DNA from: Castor canadensis
Taxonomy: Eukaryota; Chordata; Mammalia; Rodentia; Castoridae
NCBI RefSeq assembly: GCF_047511655.1
Contig: NC_133390.1
Span: 89,225,583-89,289,582 of the forward strand
DNA: 64,000 bases
Direction of reading: 5' to 3'
Shown: piece by piece, positions 60,609-64,000 of the stretch
Position numbering within the stretch: position 1 is the first letter of the stretch
Layout: every line of letters begins with the position of its first letter
Made by a program: the position numbers and the translations under genes
The notes under the pieces: model-generated
The model's database searches: none
Told to the model about the DNA's origin: nothing
Seen by the model: only the letters and a program-made list of their open reading frames with translations

Positions 60609-60975
60609 TTCTCTTTTTTCTATTGTTGTGTTGGGTGTTGATGCATTCTGGCATTTACAAAAGTTCTTAGCATATATCAAATATATCATACTTGAATTCA
60701 CCCCCTCCATCATTCTCCCTTATTCCTACCCTCCCCCATTCCTGGAACAATTTCAACAGGTATCATTTTCCCATTTTACATACATGTGTACACAGTATTT
60801 GCACTATATTCACCCTCCCACACCATTTCTCCCCTCCCCTTTCACAGTGGCACCCCCCCAGAATTGTTCTGCTCTCCAAATTTGTAAAAAAGGGAAAAAA
60901 GGTGACATTTTTGTTTATTTAAGATAGCTACATACAGTTTTCTTGTGACATTTCCATGTATATATTGATGGAATT
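60609..60975 (-). mobile_element. Old L1 3'-UTR end, uninverted copy
   Basis: Reverse orientation: 'ttgttgtgttgggtgttgat', 'aattcaccccctccatcatt', 'caatttcaacaggtatcatt', 'gtgtacacagtatttgcact', then 'agatagctacatacagtttt'. The last part aligns in layout with 'aggatagctatacagggcat' of the young L1 3' UTR, which suggests an earlier L1 subfamily. It gives the reference order for judging the inverted copy at 5867-6107. Confidence 0.7.
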
Positions 60976-61671
60976 TTTATTTGTATTGTCTTTCTCTGGG
61001 CTTTCCCTGGATTAAGAGAATAAACAAATATTAATTTTTTTCATTTACTGGTGAAACAACCCCTTATAGACTATCATCTTTATTTGGAGCCCTCTTTATT
61101 TTCCTGCCCTCATATCAAAATAACCTGTAATCAGTTTTGTGCATAAGTCTTTCATGTTTATCCTGTGGATTGATATCCAACTACAGAAAATACGTAGTTC
61201 TGTTTTTTGAGGTTTTATGATTTAGTTTTCTTTTTTTACATTAAAATGTCATCACAGTTTGTATATTGTACATATTATTCTGCAGCTAAGAACTTACTTC
61301 ATCGTAAGTTTAGTATATTTTTAAGCATATGCTTTCAATGTAAAAATATGATATTCAGCTCAGAATGATTCTTCAAGAACAACTACTTACCACAACAGAA
61401 GATATATAACTGTTAAAATGATAATAGCAGTAATGATGATAACTTTACAATCAAACATCTGAGGAATGATGACTTTTGCTTTATCTGAGTTTAGAATAGT
61501 GGTCCTGCATGTTTTCTTGGACTTTTGACTAAGATTATAGGTAGTTATATAGTCCTACTACTTCCCTATCCCAGATTTACTAAAAGTATCTAACCATGTT
61601 TGCTTAAAGAGGAAAGTTGGATTTGCCCCCATAAGTAGAAATCAGGTTGGTAATGCAGATAGTTCTCTATC
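60976..61671. other. Unique DNA, nothing recognised
   Basis: No gene or clear repeat. Confidence 0.4.
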
Positions 61672-61895
61672 ACCACTGGGAGGGGATAGTTGATGGGGAA
61701 AAGAGGAGTGAGCATAAATACAGTGCAAAAAATGTGTACACATGTATGTAAAGGCAAAAATGATATCTGTTGAAACTATTCCAGGTATCGGGGAAAGAGG
61801 AATAAAGGACAATGGTAGAAGGGATGAATCCATGTCTGACATATTTGACACATTTAAGAACCTGTGTAAATGCCACAACAGCACGGCAATAGAAG
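61672..61895 (+). mobile_element. Old L1 3'-UTR end, plus strand
   Basis: Forward copy of the same family: 'cagtgcaaaaaatgtgtaca', 'gatatctgttgaaactattc', 'gtagaagggatgaatccatg', 'tgtaaatgccacaacagcac'. The usual bases before the tail are missing and no A tail remains. Confidence 0.65.
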
Positions 61896-63049
61896 GGTCT
61901 TCTAGCCCACAAGTTTAAGTCAGAAGTCTTGGCTTCTCCAAGATAACAGTTTAAATATTAAAATCCTGTGTCGGTGTAGGGCTTCATAGAAGACAATATC
62001 AGCAAACTTACTGTATCTTATAAATACACTTCCTGTGAGTATTATGTGCAGGTGTGCCCTTCTGGAGTTATTGGGAGTGAGGAAGCATTTCATACAGTGA
62101 GAACTGATGCATTGTGTTTGATGTTTAATTTTCAAACTAGACATAGAAATCACTAATTTAGCTTCTTCTGATACAGACTAAACCTAATCATCTTGATGAT
62201 TTTGTTTTCCTACAGTGTTTCTCACTGGAATTTCTGAAGAATTCCAAAATACTACCAGGTGGTATATCAAGTTACCATCAGGTCTGACATATTTAAAGTC
62301 CTCAGTAAGTATTTTTTGTATGAATGGGAGTGAATGAATGATTAACTAATGCAGCAAACAAGTGCCTTTAAAGTATTGTTCCAATTCCATATAACAAAGG
62401 TGTGTTTCCTTCCTTCCCTCGGTTCTGAGATGGAAATTGAGCCATTCTAAAGCCAGATGATAATGCGTTCCTCACAAGGCGTAGATCAAGTTCTCTGACA
62501 TGTTCTTTTCCACATAGGGACTTTCTGTCATACTCAGGGAACCTCAGTAATTCCAATTCTGTGAATTGCTCAAGTCAGGCATTAATGAAAAGGATTCTCT
62601 TCTAGCTGATAGAATCTCATTGGCAATTTGTCTTTTGTAAAGTGAAGAAACATAGAACTTCCCTATTAATGAGTGAAATTATTCAGTAATTTACATAACA
62701 CCTGGAAACTTATGTGCATGTAAATTACCTAAAGGTGGTTCTGATAACCGATTCTGTTTTTCTTTCAAGGTCTAGATCAGCTCTTATATTTTTGCTAGCT
62801 GCCTACCCTGTACTAACCTCTTCTTTACTGTGCTTTAGGGTCAAAGGACAGTGGCAGCATGTACTAAAGAATCCTTTGCCTGGGCTTAGCACTTCATTGT
62901 GTGCCAGGTACTTTCCCTACCCTTAGAGAAGAAATTGAGACTCCCATTCTAGTTGCACTAACTGTCCACTAGGCAAGGTGTTTAATGCTCCATCATCTCA
63001 TTTACGATAAAATATCTGAGAAAGAGCCTCATCTTCCTCACTTTGTAGA
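61896..63049. other. Unique DNA with faint L2/MIR phrases
   Basis: 'gtgtgccaggtactttccct' near 62900 looks like an L2/MIR 3' region. No gene seen. Confidence 0.35.
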
Positions 63050-63215
63050 TGTAAACTTGAGTTCTTTTGACTTCTCTAAGCTATAGTTTCCCCATCACTA
63101 AAATGGAATAATACAGAGCTCAGACTTGCCAGATAGATAAAATGAGATAGTTCACATACAGCAAATAACACTGTGCTAGCACATAGGAAGCAATCCACAA
63201 AGGTTAACAGTTACT
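63050..63215 (+). repeat. MIR SINE relic
   Basis: 'gctatagtttccccatcact', 'aaaatggaataatacagagc' and 'gtgctagcacataggaagca' are in MIR order. Confidence 0.65.
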
Positions 63216-63239
63216 ATAATGCTCTCCATTATACAGAAC

Positions 63240-63335
63240 AAAAACTTAGGCTCAGACACAATAATTACTTTGACCAAAATTAAAGTCTAGTAAGTGATGA
63301 AGCTATAAATCAAATTCATGTCTGCCTCAAACCAG
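63240..63335 (-). repeat. MIR SINE relic
   Basis: 'aaaacttaggctcagacaca' and 'gtctagtaagtgatgaagct' read as the reverse of MIR. It lies in inverted orientation to the MIR just upstream. Confidence 0.55.
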
Positions 63336-64000
63336 AATCTAGTGCTATATTGAAATGCACTACTGCTTCAGGGAGAAGTAAAGTGAGGTGCTATCACTGT
63401 TGACCCAGGAGGCTGCAACGAACTTCCAATAGACTAAGAGCTGCCTGACCCCCTGTTAGAAGAATGAAAATCTGCCGGGCAGGTGGGCATTCACTTTGCC
63501 CTGTTAACTGTGGGAGTTCTGATATTTTGCATCTAAGGAGCTTGAGAACATGGTGAACCATGTGGTACCTCAAGCATTTTGATAGTTTGCAATTTCTCAA
63601 GTCTGAACACAACCATGCATCTCCTCATCCCCAACCAAGTATTTCCCCCTCTGCCCGCTTCATATCCTAGCATCTTGGCAGCTTGGGCCTGCTCTGCCTC
63701 ATCAGGAATGTGGTGCCAGGAAGAAGTAGCCTTCTGGTTGCCCAACCAGCTGGGATCTGCCAGAATCATTTATGACTCTGAAAAAAAAATGCAACAAACT
63801 CTCTGTGGTGCTCAAACTCTGTGCTGAAGCCCACAGCTGCCTGGCTCCAGAGTTGGCAAACTTACCCACTCTATTATATAGTGCGTAAGAAGATGTGGGG
63901 GCAGGAGCAGAACACAAGTTTTCATATGGAGCAGCCACACAGCAGCTGGATTCATGACCACCAGATAAAGGCTGATGGAGCCAAGACATCAAAAGAATGA
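63336..64000. other. GC-richer unique DNA, unassigned
   Basis: This end segment is less AT-rich than its surroundings and has a 'tattatatagtgcg' TATA-like patch near 63869. It could be an unrecognised LTR or unique DNA. Overlapping open frames of 70-96 codons on both strands show no domain. Confidence 0.3.

Noticed and set aside
63050-63335. Two facing MIRs as a designed inverted repeat
   Set aside because: They are diverged fragments covering different parts of MIR, so independent insertions explain them.
1-64000. CRISPR array, operon or phage-like system
   Set aside because: No direct repeats with spacers and no dense coding. SINE, MIR and L1 content shows mammalian nuclear DNA.

Overview
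This is a mammalian nuclear DNA window, AT-rich and gene-poor, of intergenic or large-intron type. No protein-coding host gene could be supported in either strand. LINE-1, MIR, L2, MaLR and Tigger relics show it is placental-mammal DNA. SINEs that join a 7SL/B1-like half to an ID/tRNA-like half, plus free ID elements, point to a rodent outside the mouse-rat group. My best guess is a castorimorph such as beaver; that is recollection of the SINE type, not a database result.

Layout: 1-10 kb is mostly unique DNA with SINEs at 4.5-4.9 kb, a 5'-inverted old L1 3' end at 5.85-6.12 kb, an ID at 7.24 kb and a homeodomain/POU-site-rich stretch at 8.1-8.3 kb. A young minus-strand L1 3' end with perfect target-site duplication (TSD) lies at 10.47-10.93 kb. 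From 11 to 24 kb there is unique DNA with scattered MIR/L2, a CT-rich microsatellite and a polypurine tract. At 24.92-30.81 kb lies the highlight: a full-length U6 snRNA copy joined to a 5'-truncated L1, the whole unit flanked by a 16-bp perfect TSD and sitting inside an older repeat. From 31 to 51 kb there are SINEs, a TA-flanked MER2-like Tigger element (40.9-41.3 kb), a compound CT/CTCGCT microsatellite and a MaLR LTR (46.2-46.5 kb). At 51.12-58.29 kb lies a near full-length L1 with monomeric 5' UTR, damaged ORF1 and ORF2, and a doubled 3' end. An ancient L1 3' half (58.9-59.9 kb) and more old L1 3'-UTR copies follow. The last 3 kb is unique DNA with MIRs.

How the parts relate: every recognisable coding region belongs to LINE-1 and both large copies are dead, with nonsense codons and frameshifts in both ORFs. 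The two are of the same family, in direct orientation about 22-26 kb apart. The U6-L1 unit records an RNA-level or reverse-transcription joining event carried out by L1 machinery. SINE and ID copies are passengers of the same machinery, several with visible TSDs.
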